DNA from: Apus apus
Taxonomy: Eukaryota > Chordata > Aves > Apodiformes > Apodidae
Assembly: GCF_020740795.1 (NCBI RefSeq)
Contig: NC_067289.1
Location: 21,224,608 to 21,288,607, forward strand
DNA: 64,000 nt
Direction of reading: 5' to 3'
A program made the translations under genes and the position numbers. The notes under the pieces are model-generated. The model ran no database searches. It was not told the origin of the DNA and saw only the letters and a list, made by a program, of their open reading frames with translations. Below, in pieces: positions 37,401 through 51,800 of this stretch. Each line of letters starts with the position of its first letter. Position 1 is the stretch's first letter.

Positions 37401-40400
37401 AGAGAGAAGGAAATTCCCCTGTTTGCTTAACTAAATGAAGCAACAAAACTCACCCCAGGAGCTGAGGCCCTGGGAATACTGGGATTTGACTCATGTCTTT
37501 CAAAACTAGAGGGTGGCTCATTTGCAGGCAGGAAGCAGGGCTTGGAAGGGGAGTTTTTACAGACAATGTGCTCAGATCTGCTTTCCTTCCTACCAAAACT
37601 TCCCTGCTCATCAACTAACAACTCCTGCTGCTGTAGTGCTCTTCCAGGCTCCGAGCCCAGCCCTTCCCTTGCCCTCCCTGCCTATTCAGATACCTTGGTT
37701 AACCCAAGGATGTTGAACTCTCTGGAGGAAACTTCAAAGGGTTTACTGCATTGTCCTGCTAATGATTTGTAAGCACATTATCTGCAATCACAGTAGGCAT
37801 ATATAGCCATGTCACAACCCAAGATATACACATGAAAACAAACAGATTATTACTAGAAGCACCATTTTTCTGTTTATAATTTTCAGGCTAGATATGTAAG
37901 CATAGATACAATATACACATGCTTATACAATGGACATATATCAGCCAGGCACTTTCAGTATCCATCTGATTTGCCATACCCATACACATTAGTTGTAAGC
38001 AATGTGCGTAATTCTTTCCCAAATAGTTTCACTTACTCTGAATGCAGACACAGGGGGCAAATCTAAGATTTCTGCAGGCAGGGCAGGTGGGGAGAGCTGC
38101 TGTGCATCTTCAGCTACATCCTGAAACAACCCTGGAGAAAATTTATGAGCAAAGAAAGTGGATATGACAACAAAAAACAGGCTATATATGGAATGCTTTA
38201 CGTATCTCTAACTTCCACCCTCTGAATGTTTTGTGAAGATGAGGAAATTGCTGTTTAAGGTGCAAAAAAAGGGCCCTCTAAAAGAACGTCCTTTGCTCAT
38301 AGACAGTTCATCAGTTTTAACTGATACAAAATTAGAAACAGCATCTCTTGTGACAGAGAGATAGTGGTGGCAAATGTGTCTTAAGAAGATATAGTGAAGA
38401 AAAGGAAACATAGTTCTGTACAGAGCTGAGTACTCTTTGGGTGTTCACTCCCAACATCTCCATTGTGCTTTTTCATCTTGGCCAGTCCTGATGGAGGCAG
38501 CCCTGATAACCCTTCTGTTTAGATTTTTGATAGCAACTCATTGTTTTCTGCTATCCTGTAATTTAAATAAAATCTGTATATCCATCAGCAATCAGCAGAA
38601 CAGTAGCACTGGCAAACAAGGTGGGCTCTATAGCAGTTTCACTGCTCAAATTAAGGTTGCAATTTCATGCCCCATTCTCCTATTTCAGCTGATAACTGAG
38701 TTCAAAGACCCATGTTTCCTAGTTCAGGAGCTGACCTGCAGTGTCAAAAATCTATTTAAAATTCACATCTGCCTCCAGATATTCACAGCTATGCCATGAG
38801 GTCTCCAACTCCACTTTCCACTAAATATGTTAGAGGGAAGAAGGGCCTGTGTTTCCCTAAATAAGGCAAATCTCCTTTACACTGCTGGGCACTGGCAGGA
38901 AGTAACATCAGTGTATTTTAAAGCTGGTTTGGAAGCCATGGTAGAAGGAGGTATGTGGATGACTGATCCATCACCTCCACCCTTTCATTAAAGCAGAGCT
39001 CAGGCCACAGCCTTGGATGAAGGCTTCTCTCCTTGCACTACCTTGTTCCTTAAATACACCAGCAAAACTCTTTGTGTCACTCCATCATAAACCAGACTTG
39101 GGAACTGAAGAAGATTTCCTTCAAACCTGGTGGAAGAGATGCTGGGAGCTGTAAACTGATATTGCCATTGCGATCGTCAACCCACCGTGTTGGAGAAGCT
39201 GTTGGTGATGTCTCTGCAGCTGTGTCTGACCAACTCCTCACTTGGTGAGAGACCTCCCAGAAGGGCACTACAGCATGTCCTAGTGCCTGTGAGGCACCTT
39301 CAGACGTAGCTGGTTGCATCAGCAGAACATGGGTTCAGCTGAGGCTTGGATTAAAAACATCCTTCATGGTAAAGAAGTGCTAAACATAAAACTGCTGGTA
39401 ACAAAGAAAACGAAAGCAAAATACACCAAAAAATCCTCCCAAAGGAAATCAGTATTGTGTTTCTTGTAAATAGTAGTTCTTTTCCAAAAGGAGTGTTTCA
39501 TAGCGGCTAAGCATTAGTCAGACCTTTCCCACTAATCTCTTTGACAGGTTAGTTTCAGCAGCCTGAGAATACTCTATAAAAATCTGTAACAGAGGTAAAT
39601 AGAAAGCCATTCCCTGGGACTTTTTTTTTCTCATCAGTTTCAACTCAAAAGAAAACCTGGAGGTGAGCTATATTCAACCTTTGCACTGACAAAAGAGATG
39701 CTCAGTAGCTAAGGCTGATGCTGGATGGGCAGCTGAACTCATCTCACAGCCAGGGAAGGGACCTCTTCACCCCAGCACTGGCTCCCACCTCTCCTTGTGT
39801 TGCCCTGGGCTTGCTGAGCTCTTCACTGAACCAGTCCTCATAGCCAGCCCAGAAAATAACTATCTGGCTTTTTGCTGGGTTAAGGAGCTGTTCTGGCTCT
39901 GTTGAGCACCAGAGCTGATGCAAAGCAAACAGCAAGATCATGGGGCCAGGAACAAGAGGGAAGGAGCAAAGAGCAGAGCTTTTTTTCTTGTTGTTTTTTA
40001 TTATTATTATTTCTTCTTCAATCTAGCACCTCACTGCATGTCATAATAAATGTCATCATAAGCACCATTCACCATTTGTGCTTTGTATATGTACATGGGT
40101 ATCACATCCCACCCCTACCACTGACCAGCTGCAGCTGGTTGTGAGGTGCAGTTGTTACTTTGATGCTCCATCACAGGTGTTTTTCTTTCTCAAAAGTGCA
40201 TCTGCAACATTAAGATTCACTTTTTTAAATTAAGCCCTTAAGTCACTCTGTTTTGCATGAGACCACTCGATTTCACTGCTACTGTCTGCCACCAGAGCCC
40301 TCTGGGTTGGGAATGGCTCCCTGCAGAGAGGAATGCTGTTAGGTAGTGATATTTCTTCTCTAGGTGATTAAGGATCTAATTGTCCCAAATATATTACCAG

Positions 40401-43400
40401 ACTGTAGGCCTTATGGAAGCCAAGGAAATCAAGTTCAGCTGCCTCCAAAAGTCATAGAAAAAAGTCATATTTTAAGCCAAGGCAAGCCCCTGGGTAAGTT
40501 TTAATTAAGTCAGTCATGGAGGTGTTTTACAATCTAACTGTGCTGAAGAACTATTTTACTGGCTGACTGCAGTCATTAATTATTTTTCAAGTGCCTTTTG
40601 GCAATAATTCCTCCTAGTTATAAAGAAATTAATTTGTGCTTAATTTTTCCAGGTAAACATCTCTTGCAACATTTCAATTTTTTTCTTATCCCCACCTCTA
40701 CACAAATCCTTAGGCAGCTTAAACAGTTATATACTCACAATCCAAAATTAGCCAGGGGACCAAAGAAGTGCAACGTTTTTACCCAGTCGGGTAGTCTTGA
40801 CATGCAACGTAGGCTTCAAGCTGTGCTTCTCCATATCCATCTATTTATGTGCATGTATCTTTAATAAGGCCACAAATATCCTCCACAGCCTTCTCCGTGG
40901 CAATCTCATGCACTGATGCTGCCAACACATGTTTTCAACACTCATCAGTAAGAAGTTTTGAAATGGTTTTACTCTTGCGAAACATTTTACAGGCAAGTCT
41001 GGATTCCTCTAATATCTGGGTTTATGTCTGAACCTCCATGACCTGCCTTCGCTGCATTTCCAATCTTTCCTCCTTCACTGTAAAATCTGATTTTTTTCTA
41101 CTCCTTATGACATCTAAAAACCTTTATAAACTCTGGGAGCTGGGCCTTAAAAATCCTCCAGACCCTTGCACACGTGTTTCTTCATGTAGCCTCTGCCTCC
41201 CATCTCTTCTTTTCCCCAGTTCAGGAATCATGCGTAGGCTAAGGTGAGGGCAGCATCCAAGGAGCTTGTATTTCCAGCTACAGAAAGCCCAACAACCCTA
41301 AAAATCCACTCAGAAGCACCATCTGACATTACAGGGATTCCTAAATCCTGTGCACTGTGGTCTGAGGAGGCACCTGGGATAAAGAAGGATGCGACTTTGA
41401 AAGGACTCAAAGCACCTCTGTGAAGGCTCTTTCCTTGTAAGTGTTGACATCTTACATTTTGTTTTCATGTGGACTTTATCTGCATTCACTGAATAAACTT
41501 TTTAGTTAATAAATTACTTAACAACTCTGTGTGACTAGAGTAGTAGTTAATCTGCTGATATTGTTGTGGTTTCAAATAAGAGTAATGACTGAACAAAGTT
41601 GAATACACAAGTTGGGAATGTTTTGCTGGCTGAGATATGAAAAAGTCTCCAGGGTTTGTTTTGTGGACTACTCCTGTATGAACTCACATCTCAGTGCTAG
41701 CTAAAAAATAATGAGGCAAAACCAGTGTTCTGGGTTTTTCAGATGGAGGTACTGGGGTGTGTATAGCAATCATTGTCATTGTCACAGCTCTAAACCACTG
41801 ATTTTTTTTAAAAATGCTATGTGTCCACTCTAAGTCTTTTTACATTAGCTATTTATTGTCAGGAATCTGATCTAACTTCCTTCCCAAGTAAATAAGGAAA
41901 TCCTGCTTTCAAGAGGCTGGGGAAGAGTTTGTTGTATATTTTTATTCCCAGACCCTCAAGTCCTTGTTTTGCAAATTGATGTCAGCTTGAGTTTAACTTG
42001 GAAAACTGGAGTGAGGAAAAGCAAAAACTGAGCCCCAAGAGTAAATATACTGCAGCTCAGTGAAGTACACTGCACTTTACTTTTAGTTAAATATTGCTAT
42101 AGTTATAAATGTGTTTTTTTTCTTCCAGATCAATATTACACAACTTTGGAGTAGGAATGATGAAACTAAAATGCATATTGACCCAGGACACAGCTTCACT
42201 TTCTTTTCCTCCTCAAGCTCTTTCTGTTTACTGAGTTTCAGTGCCATACAAGCCCAAGAAAATACCTTGCACCTGGCAAAATTTGCCATCTCTAAACAAT
42301 GCCAGACCAACTCAGGCTCTGTCCCTGTGGCACTCTGGCCACAGAGCTGTTTTAACACTCTGTTTGCCAGTAACTATGGGGAACTTCTGCTCCCCACTAT
42401 ATAACTTTTCAGGACAGAAGGAAAATGCCTTTGCTGTTCGTGTTACTGAAAATACAAACTGAGCACTGAAGATCCAGGTACACAGAAAGGTAGCTCTGTA
42501 ACTCCATTATAATGTTTACATGACATTTATGCAATTCCTTCTATAACATAGAAGCATGAGCACTTTTTTATCACCATCATGATATCATTGGCATGTTCAC
42601 TGAGGCAAATGTTTCCTTTTAGCTTTGCTTCAAGTAATTGATAACCCAGCAATCTGCACAAGTAATTCAAGTTCTGCCAGTCTTGCGCCAACTTCACTGC
42701 CACATTTCCTGCTCACCAGCCTGTGAAGTTTCCCTCTAATCCTCTGGATAGACTTGTCTAGCCCTGACCAACCTGGGTCATCCCTGAGCTCTCCCAGCTC
42801 CTCTGAGTTCACAGCTCTTAATCTGAAAAAACCCCACATCAACCACAATTGAGATGGTGCAGCTACCACCACACTGAAGGATTTAAAAGAGTGTTTCCTG
42901 AGTGGGAATCACTACACCCCACACCCAGAAATTCCTCCACATCCCTCACTCAGGGCTAAATAGCTGGATATTCATGGCCAGGTTCATTTCATGTTTATCA
43001 CCTATTTTTTATACTAATCACTCAGCTTGGAAGACTGAGCAGATGAGTCTTTCCAGCTACTGGCATGAAGGCTTTCAATAGGCATAAAATAAATGGTAGA
43101 AAAACCTTTATGTCTTGCAATAAGTATCTAGCTTAGAGTGTACAGCACCTTAGGAGTCATCCAGGAGCCAGATCCACATGCTACAGATCAGAGAAGCCCA
43201 TAGGCCTTCCCAGTGTCTGTGTCAGGGCTAATGCCAAGATCAGTATTTGCAGCACCCAATTCACCTGCCAACAAAATCACTCCACAGAAGAAAGCAGCCA
43301 TCCAGCACTCCCAAATCCTCCACAGCAGTAGGACACAGAGCAAATAAACCCAGGAAGTGTGCACACAGCAGTGGATCACCCTCTGTGATGTGATGCTCTT

Positions 43401-46110
43401 GCCATAGACACATACATGGAGTAGGTACAAACCAACCTACTCCCCGTGGTCATTAGTATTATCTTCATGATGGGTGTGCTGTTAGAAATACAAAAACAAA
43501 TCCACACGTACTCAATATGGATTTTAAAAGTTGCAGACCAAGCCAAAACAAGACTGCAGAAAAACAGATTCTGTTGGACAGAGCTGAGTATTTAACCTCA
43601 CTCCATGTTTTTTCAATCACAAGAGAGAAAACAGTCCATCCAATTAATATAATACAAATATATGGTCCAAACAATTGTGACCTTTTTTTTCTAGTTACAG
43701 GAACAGTTGTCATTCAAGTAAAAATCACTCCTAGTTGTTTCTCCCCATTTCCTCTGCACCCACAGGATTTTGCTGTCAGGTGGGACAACATCTGAGCAGG
43801 AGCCCTGGCTGCAGTGCTGGCAGCACAGGGCAAATGGCAGGTTCTTTCAGCAGGGAAGCAGAAATCTTTTCAGTACTCTACCTACAGCCTCATATGATGC
43901 TTTTAATCTGTCCCAGGAGGAAACTGTAGCCCAGGCAAAGACAAATATGTGACAGATGCTTTTCTATAAACAAGCTTCCAAAAAAGTGATTTATTTGCAT
44001 ACATGTCTCAGGCTCTAAGGAAAAAATATGTCTTCCATTTCCAGTGGAGGTTAAAGGCACTCACCTGTGGTAAAGATAATATCACTTCATGCTTCAAGGC
44101 TGATTACGTAGCAAGGCTTCGCTTCCTTCTCTTTCTGAAGCATTGCAGGCACAGCAAGGTGTGTTATGGATTTCCTCCCAGCTTCCCCCAGCAGCTGGGG
44201 CTGCAATGAACTTGTTTCAATGTTACCACTTTGGTAACGTAACATAGAGAAAAGCTTACAAGTGGCTGTGAACATCTAGTGCTGCAGAAGTCTGGTCATG
44301 TCACAAGGTAATAGCCAGATCCAGTCTTGGGATCTGCAGTTGAAATCATCTGCTTCTACCCTAGTGATCTTGAGGGACGTACAGGAAGGTAGAGCCATAT
44401 AGCCCTTACAATGGGTACATATGTTATTCTAATGATAAAATTATTTCAACTATTCAAAAATGAATTTTGTGAAACTTTTCTTCAACCAAAACAGAAATTT
44501 TGAAATGTGAGACTTTCCCATGGGGCTGAAATTCTGAGCTGCAGGACCACACATAACAACTAAAACAATGACGCATAAAACATTTACATTCATTATAGAA
44601 CATAAGAAGGAATCACGGACCAAGGCACCCCAGTGAAACTGACTGCATTGATTCTCTGAGGAATGTCTATGTGCTTTGCTGGGATGTGCCTGGTGACAAT
44701 CCCTGGCATTTGGCTTGGCCAGTGACTGTCAGAGCAGGCACCACACACTTCACCAGAACTCCTAGGAAAAGTCAGCATCCGAAAGGTGCTCTTCCCTTTT
44801 AAGTCACAGCAACCTAATAAATCAGGTTGGTTGCCCAGGACAGCGTAAAGCACAAGGGTTGAATTTCTAGAGGAGCTGTCAACAAACCTCAAATCCATGG
44901 TTAATGATCTCATGAAGGAGTGTACAAATCTGGAGAATACTCCTGCCACTGCTCCTGTTGCACTCAAGAACTGGATTTCTAAGTACCAACTTTTTGTAGA
45001 AAGCTAAAGAAGTATTAGTTCTCTTAAAGATGAAGCGTGGTCACCAAGGACAGCATGCTGCTGGAAGTACCCCTATGTAACTGACATGAAAAGGCTTAAC
45101 ATATATGAAGTACATTAACAGGCAAAATATTTTGTCAACTAAAAATGAGAGCTCTAAAGTTACATCTAGAGCCCTAATCTGTGGTGTTATTGGAAATGAG
45201 TGTGGCACGTGTATGCACATACATTCCCTGCTCTATTTATCAAATCCACTGCTTGGGGCAGTGAGATATCAGGTCTGAATAAATTAATTACTAGGTGCGT
45301 TTTGGGCCAGCTGGACCACTGCTGTTGTTTGTGTTAGCACCATAGGCAAAAATGGCACTACGGATCCTCATTCTGATCCCATGACAGTATAAATCACGAC
45401 TAACTCATGAATCTGCAATGGTTTGCAACTGACAGTGGACCATGAGGTCTGAATCTGGCGCATGGACCACGAAGGAACAAACAAACCTTGGGAGCCAAGA
45501 TGTGATCTGTCCTTCACATGTGCAGAGAGGAGGATCACTGAGCAAGCTTAACTCTGTGCTGACTGCCACAAAAACCTCCTTGTTGTGCCTATTATATCAG
45601 CAGGCTTGACAGTATGAGGCCATTTGTGGCCCATGCCCCTGAAGGAGAACATGGCAATGTCCCACGTGTGCACTGGCAGGCCGTGGAGGTGGGCACGGAC
45701 TGTCCCTCCCTCTGGGGAGGAGAGCAGTCACACCAATTTACTCCTGTGGTCTTACAGGCAAATATTCAGCAGCTTTGTGGCAGGAACTAATGGCTGGAGA
45801 AGCAAAGCCCAAACAAACGGCAGCATTCAGGTGCCTTCTGGTGGGAATGGGGTGCATAAACTAGGAGTTAGCTTGTGAAGGAAGACTTCAGTACTTATAG
45901 CATCTTTGGTGATGCTCCCCAGAGGTGGGAAGTTACAGCCAGAAGGCCCAGCCATGGGGCTGCTCTCGTCCCCAGAAGGGCTAAATTCTCCCTCTGCAAC
46001 TACAGCAATACAATTACATGCTTTGATACCTGGAGGTATCTATGGAGGATTTGAAATAATGGGTCAGAGGGACATGAACCATGCCTGGTAGACATCTCCA
46101 CTACACAAAT

Positions 46111-46566
46111 AGGATGGGGACAGGCTGGAGAGGGTCCAGAGAAGGGCCACAAGGATGATCAGAAGACTGGAGAACCTGCCATATGAGAAGAGACTGAGAA
46201 ACCTGGGTTTTTTCAGCCTTGAGAAAAGAAGGCTTCGGGGAGACCTTATTACAATGTTTCAGTACTTAAAGGGTGGCTACCAAGAAGATGGAGACTCTGT
46301 ATTTACAAGGAGACACATAGGAAAGGCGTAATGGGCACAAGTTGATCCTGGGGAGATTCCAATTGGACACAAGAGGTAAATGTTTCACTATGAGAACAAT
46401 CAAACATTGAAATAGTCTCCCAAGGGAAGTGGTGGATTCCTCCACATTGGACAGTTTTAGTCTGAGCTTGACATGGTGCTGAACCATCTCATAGAAACCG
46501 CAGTAGTACCTGAAAGGTTGGACCAGATGATCCTTGAGGTGCCTTCCAACCTGGCATTCTATGATC
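46111..46566 (+). mobile_element. CR1 LINE 3' fragment, 5'-truncated
   Basis: About 456 bases follow the avian CR1 3' region. Key blocks are gacaggctggag, tccagagaagggccac, ttcagccttgagaaaagaagg, cggggagacctta and cagtacttaaa, and a terminal gtgccttccaacctgg with attctatgat. The 5' end is truncated, as usual for CR1, and the 3' end lacks an A tail, as expected for this clade. Mismatches and indels suggest an old subfamily. The element is on the plus strand. Confidence 0.85.
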
Positions 46567-47083
46567 TACAAGCTGAGTACAGGGTTCTTCAGAGAATCTT
46601 TCATTAATTGGTACATTTATCCACAAATATAGTTCTATTAGAAATCATAGATAGGGGGCTGGAAAAACACAGAACAACCAACGCCAAACTGTGGTCAACA
46701 ACAGGAGTGCTCTGTAGTGCCCTGGGCTTCCTTTCACTTACGTTTCTATTCTCTTAGAAAGTAAATATTGAAAGTAGTTTTGTTTCCTTCAAATGAGGTA
46801 GGACTGCCCTGAACATCTGGAAAGCAAACCCACAAACTCTCTTCAGCAGGCCAATATTCCTCCAAGTTTTACCATCTATTAGCTGACTCTTCACTGAGAA
46901 GTCATAGGAGATCATGAGCTCACTTGCAAGAAAATGTTAATCCTCCCCAACTGACATAAGTGTTGGAATTACACAGATTGAAACTGTTTTGGCACACAGA
47001 TCAGATGCTGAGAAGACCCAGACAAACAAACTGCCTGCTGCCATGTCACACAGGGATTCAGGGATCATTTTGCTACACTACGT

Positions 47084-47136
47084 TAGGAAAAAACAAAACA
47101 AAAAAACCAAACAAAACAAAAACAAAACAAAACCCA
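47084..47136. repeat. A-rich (AAAAC)n microsatellite
   Basis: A run of aaaac/aaac units with few interruptions, lying between the two CR1 fragments. Confidence 0.9.
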
Positions 47137-47530
47137 CAACCCTACTTTCCCTGTAAACGCTTGAATCCAATGCAGTTAGAACTTCTGAAGGTCTTCTTGG
47201 TAGCCAGGAGAGATGAAGAGATCTTTGTTTTAACTTTACCGTGTAATCGCACTGAGAACTCTCATGTGCACCCTGGCCCACAGGTTATAGTCATTGGTCA
47301 GGGAGCAAAATTTCACACTTCCCCACAGCAGCAGTGTGAAAGGGAGTTAACTCAAGTCTGCACTTGGATTTAAAATCCCAATTGTCCATAGCAGCACTGT
47401 CAGTAGACCATACCAGTGTTACCTCTGCGGATTTTAAAGAACCTGCAGATAATGAGAAGTTGCTTATCATCTACAGCCTCTGTGAGATGAAGTTATCAAA
47501 AACCCCATGAACATCAGTGGACACATCCTA

Positions 47531-47642
47531 AATCACAGAATCACAGACTAGTTTAGGACCTTAAAGATCATGTAGTTCCAACCCCTCTGCATGGGCAAGG
47601 ACACCTCCCTGGGGTTGCTCCAAGCCCCATCCAACTTGAACC
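47531..47642 (-). mobile_element. Short CR1 LINE 3' tail, minus strand
   Basis: Starts with aatcacagaatcacaga and continues ttaaagatcatgtagttcca, then cccctctgcatgggcaagga and gccccatccaac. This is the reverse complement of the CR1 3' terminus. Only about 110 bases are recognisable. It lies in the opposite orientation to the neighbouring copy 1 kb away. Confidence 0.85.
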
Positions 47643-48129
47643 TGAAGGGAAATGCACGTGCCTTTGGAAAACCTCCATCTGGGCTCAACAGTTTGGAGCA
47701 AAGTTTACATGCAGGAGTCTGAGAGGTTTGAAAATCAACCAACCTCAGCCAAACCCAGACGTGGCTTCAGATGAAAAAAGCCCAGAACGTACCTGGTGTT
47801 GATGTACCGTGACGTGCAGCACGGCACGACCAGGGGAGCAGCTGTGCGGTGTGAGCTGCAGGGCCAGCACTGCGCAGGAGCTCAGGGCACAGGTACGGGC
47901 TACCAGCCCACGGGCACCTTTCTGCCGTGCACCAGCTCAACGGGAGAAGCTGCAGAGAAGGACAACACAGTCTGGAGTCGGGAAACTCTAGGCTTCTTAA
48001 CCAGAGCCTTCATCTCCTTTTAATCCCATTTCCACCGTTGCCTAGTGCTGATGGCTCAGAAGACTTACTTAGGAATTCCCTGCAACACAACGGCTGGAAA
48101 TGACCTCCCCCACCTCAGGGGGTAAAGGC

Positions 48130-48890
48130 AGAGGCTGGAGGTCCCTGGCAAGACGCCCACCGCCCCCTGGGCAGCCTCCCCGGGCCGGGACAGGTCCCTC
48201 CCGCTCCCCGGGAGTAGGCGGGCAGGCGGGGCTGGGCGGGGCGGGACGGGGCGGGACGGCGGGGCCGCATTTGGCCGCGGGACAGCGCGGGGTGAGCCCC
48301 CAGCCCGGCCCGGCCCGGCCCGCTCCGCTCCTGCCCCGCAGGGCAAAGCGTCCCGAAGGAGGAGCGCGGCGCTGCCTGGGACCAGCCCTGCCCGGCCGTG
48401 ATGCTGCCCGCCACCGGCCCCAGCCCCGGGCAGACCTGCGGGGCCGTGCTGGTCTTCGCCGTGCTCCTGCAGTTCGTCTGCGTGGCCGTCACCTTCCTCT
48501 ACTTCACCAGCGAGCTCAAACAGGTCGGTGGGGCAAGGCGACGGGGAGGGGGCCCCCGCGCTCTCTCCCGTTCTCTCCCGATTCTCTCGTTGTGTTTGGT
48601 TTTGTTTGGCCAAGAAAAAGGAGGGACAAGCCAGAAACCGGGCGGCTGCAGGTCTGCGCGATGCGGGGGGGGCTGCGGGGAGCTCCGAAGCGTTGGTGCG
48701 GGAGAGCAGAGCCATCCCCGCGCTGCCCAGACAAAGAGCTCGGGCCCGGGCCTGCCCGCTCCTTTGTTGCGGCTTTTCTTGGGCCCTGGCGGCGCGCGCT
48801 GGGCACGGAGTTCAAGGCAAGAACGATTAGAAGGGTTGGTTGTTTGTTTTTAAAGAAGTTACGCTGTTTTGCAGGAAAGTAGCAAATGCA
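48130..48890 (+). promoter_or_regulatory. TNFSF10: CpG-island promoter of TNFSF10
   Basis: GC- and CpG-rich sequence with repeated GGGCGGGG Sp1-type boxes (about 48225-48265) precedes and covers the first TNFSF10 exon. No TATA box at the expected place and no clear interferon response element were seen by eye, although mammalian TRAIL is interferon-inducible. Confidence 0.75.
48401..48523 (+). CDS. TNFSF10: TNFSF10 exon 1 (residues 1-41, membrane anchor)
   Basis: Reads MLPATGPSPGQTCGAVLVFA and then a hydrophobic stretch through CVAVTFLYFTSELKQ, closely matching the human anchor. The cytosolic tail is about three residues shorter than in human. The donor is CAG|GTCGGT, phase 0. Confidence 0.95.
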
Positions 48891-51800
48891 CTTTTCACGC
48901 GAGCGCCAGAGGTGCCGTCTGGTCACGTTTCAGCGCCCCGTCCGTGCGGCTGAAGCGTTGCTCGGAGGGCAACAGCAGCAGCCTCTGCCCGCTGGGTGCT
49001 CGCAGCAAACTGGGGGGGGAAGCCTGACAAAAGCTGAGGTGCCCTTTAGATGCCTCCTGTAGGAAAACAGCTAGTTTTAAAACGGTGACTAATCCCAAAG
49101 GAACCTCATCCAGACGGAAAACACCACTGAATTCCTCAGACTTGTAAAATACCCGTTGTATAGTCTAGATGCTCTGGTCTCCTTGCAGCCGCCCTCCAAG
49201 CCTGCTAGCTCCTACTTAACTCTTTCCTCTTCCTGCACAAGAACATTTGCACGCCAAGAAAATTACATTTAGTTCATAGTCACAAGAGTTTAACGTGTGT
49301 GGTCCTGCTTTTCGTGGACCCCTTAGTACTCAGGGTTTCCCCTGAGTGTCTTGCTAAATCTCCTGTGCCACTTTTAAGTTGGACCAGTGTGTTGCTCTCC
49401 CTGGCACAAAGGTAAATCGAGTTGCAGGTAAAGGTACTATAGCTAAACAAATCCAGAAAGTATTGCATAAATGTAGGATGTTACGTTATCTGTGCATTTA
49501 TTCCACAGCAAATTAAAAGAGGTGGAATCTTCTGAGATGTCAAGAGTCTTCTGTGAAGCAAATGTTAAAGGGTGTACAGTATTCTACAATGTAAGCCTGT
49601 GCTCGTGTTTTGGAGATGTATAAAACAGATATTCCTGCAAAGTGTATAGCTGTGGCTGTCCCATTTTGAGAGAAATGGGGGAGTCACAGAGATGTGTTGA
49701 TTTTATGCTATCAGGCTACATTGTGCTGCTAATGAAGAAACAGATAGAAATGCATTCTTCGTATACAGTTCAGAGTCTATGGCTAACGATCTTGCCAATC
49801 TAAATAATTAGTAACCACACTTATCTTTCCCTTCCTTCTATTCAAATATGTACACCTGGGACACAACCACATCTAATGCTACTTGCCTAAAATAAAACTC
49901 GCGGTTTCTGAAGAACAATAAGCCTGCATTTGGTGTGAAAAGCTAAATCCGCCCACACTGAAGTTCTGCTGGGCTACAAAGTAAGGCTGCTGGCTCTGGA
50001 GGGGGTATCCTAAATGCATATTCTTGCATGTGCCATCTAGTGCACAATAAACAAGGAAAAAGCTTAACTAGAAACACAGTCTACCCCACATCCACATGGT
50101 ACATGTGGAATAAATCTCAAATGATAAACTGGGATTTTTGTCTGCCCATTTTTCTTCTCCTTGCTGTTAATAATGTCTTCATTTCTACACCTTCACCAAA
50201 TTACTGTGGTTGCACAGGCTGCAGATATTTTTAATAAATACAAGTATAATTAGCAGGTTTTTCCCCTGCAGCTGTAGTTATCTGGGTAGTACTGGGAATA
50301 TGACCATTTGTTTTAAGAGTTTTGCTACAGGGGGAAGTGCTGAGACATGAGCACAATAAAGTTCATTCTGCTTCAGGATACAGGGCTGGAATGAAAATAT
50401 CCTGACTTCCTTCTGTTTTCAAAACAGTCTGTGCTCTACACCTAGAATAGGAGAGAAGCTTTTCAACATAGCATTCCTGCAGGACTTATGTCTTCAAAAA
50501 CTCCAGTGCTACAGATTTGAATAAGTAATTTGAATAAGTCTTACTCATTTAAGTAAGTCTGCAACACCACAATGCTTCCTCTGCTCCAAAAGCAGAAATA
50601 CCAATCCTCCAGTACCATACAGTGCTGAGAAAAGGGTGCATTCCCTGAGGATTTCAAAATGTATGCAAAATACTGTTCAAATGCCAGGATAGTAAAGCTG
50701 TTTGGGGCAAAGTATGCCTGGCAAGGAAGAGGCAGAAGGGCAAGAGTGTTTGCTTCTAGATTGGAGGGCAAAGCTCAGAGGTGATCTGTGGCAGATCTGC
50801 TAAGAGAATAAACAGTAACACCTCAACTGCTTACTTATTTTTTTATAAAACTCATCAAACTACTTCATTATAGAAGCTAGTATAGTTGAATCTGTCAGAG
50901 CTTGTATTTTTAGCTGCATTTTTACCTTAACAAGCACATAATTTAAATAACTTTAAGTGGGTTCTTGAAAGCAGAAACCTGATTTAAGAATATCACAGTA
51001 CTTCTGATCAAGGACCTCCACAAACACTCACGGTGGCCCCATTTCACTTTGATGCCTACAAAGTACAGAATAATTTCAAGTGTTAGGTGAAGCTGCTGCA
51101 AACTGAAGCTGCTGTTCAACCCAGCAGGACCTGCAGGCTAATGTGGGTGAATTCTAGCCCTCCTGGAGCATGAAATCTATTCCTAAACACCTTTGTTTTC
51201 TAACAGGCAGGAAATGCATGGCATGGGAAGGAGTTGACTCCATTTGTTGTTTTAAATACTCCCGTCTACACCCCAAACTGGTACTTGTAGAATAAATCTG
51301 TTTAGCAAAACAAAACACACTTATTTAACATAGAGTGACATTTAAATGTTACAAGAAGTCTTTCTGAATGCTTTGCATGTTTATTGTTGTGTCTTCCAAG
51401 TTCCTGTAGCACTTCCCTGGCACAACAAACCTCACTAGTCTTTACAGCTGATGCAGCAACAACTGAGTTCAAAGCAAACAGGAGCAGATCTCTGCTGGCA
51501 TTTGCAGGTTCTGGGCAGGTTTTGTGTTGTGCATGAACCAACAGCGCCAGCTGGAGTTGTCTGTGTCACAGCGGGGCTTGGGAAGAGCTTTCTACTGGGA
51601 TACAAACCCTCCCAGTCAGATTCCCTTGGAGTCAACAAGAGTTTTGCTACTCTCTTCAAACTCATTTCTCTTTACCAGAAAAAAACTGTGACGTCTCATG
51701 ACTAGAAAGCACAGATGTAGGCCCATGTCACAAGCATTCAGCATTATAATTTCATTTGAACCCAAACGCCTTTTCTGTTTTCTGGAATTTTTTTCTGGAC

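Larger units (their letters stand above)
25721..46110. other. Gene-poor interval between NCEH1 and TNFSF10
   Basis: About 20 kb without a recognisable exon, CpG island or RNA gene. Open frames of up to 150 codons occur on both strands but show no known domains or conserved splice context. The interval holds simple repeats, including a CT/TA microsatellite at about 31723-31790, an A run at 35250-35269 and a 10-bp tandem duplication at 34449-34468. It probably contains regulatory DNA for the neighbours, of which only one candidate block is noted separately. Confidence 0.6.
46567..48129. other. Spacer upstream of TNFSF10
   Basis: Non-coding DNA with an A-rich microsatellite and a second, shorter CR1 tail. 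No exon was recognised. Confidence 0.6.

Noticed and set aside
42630-42872. Possible CR1-derived coding fragment on the minus strand
   Set aside because: The texture was suggestive, but no specific CR1 block could be matched by eye.
44593-44967. 124-codon minus-strand open frame
   Set aside because: The composition looks less random than most, but I found no motif, signal peptide or splice context, and this length is expected occasionally in 20 kb of non-coding DNA.
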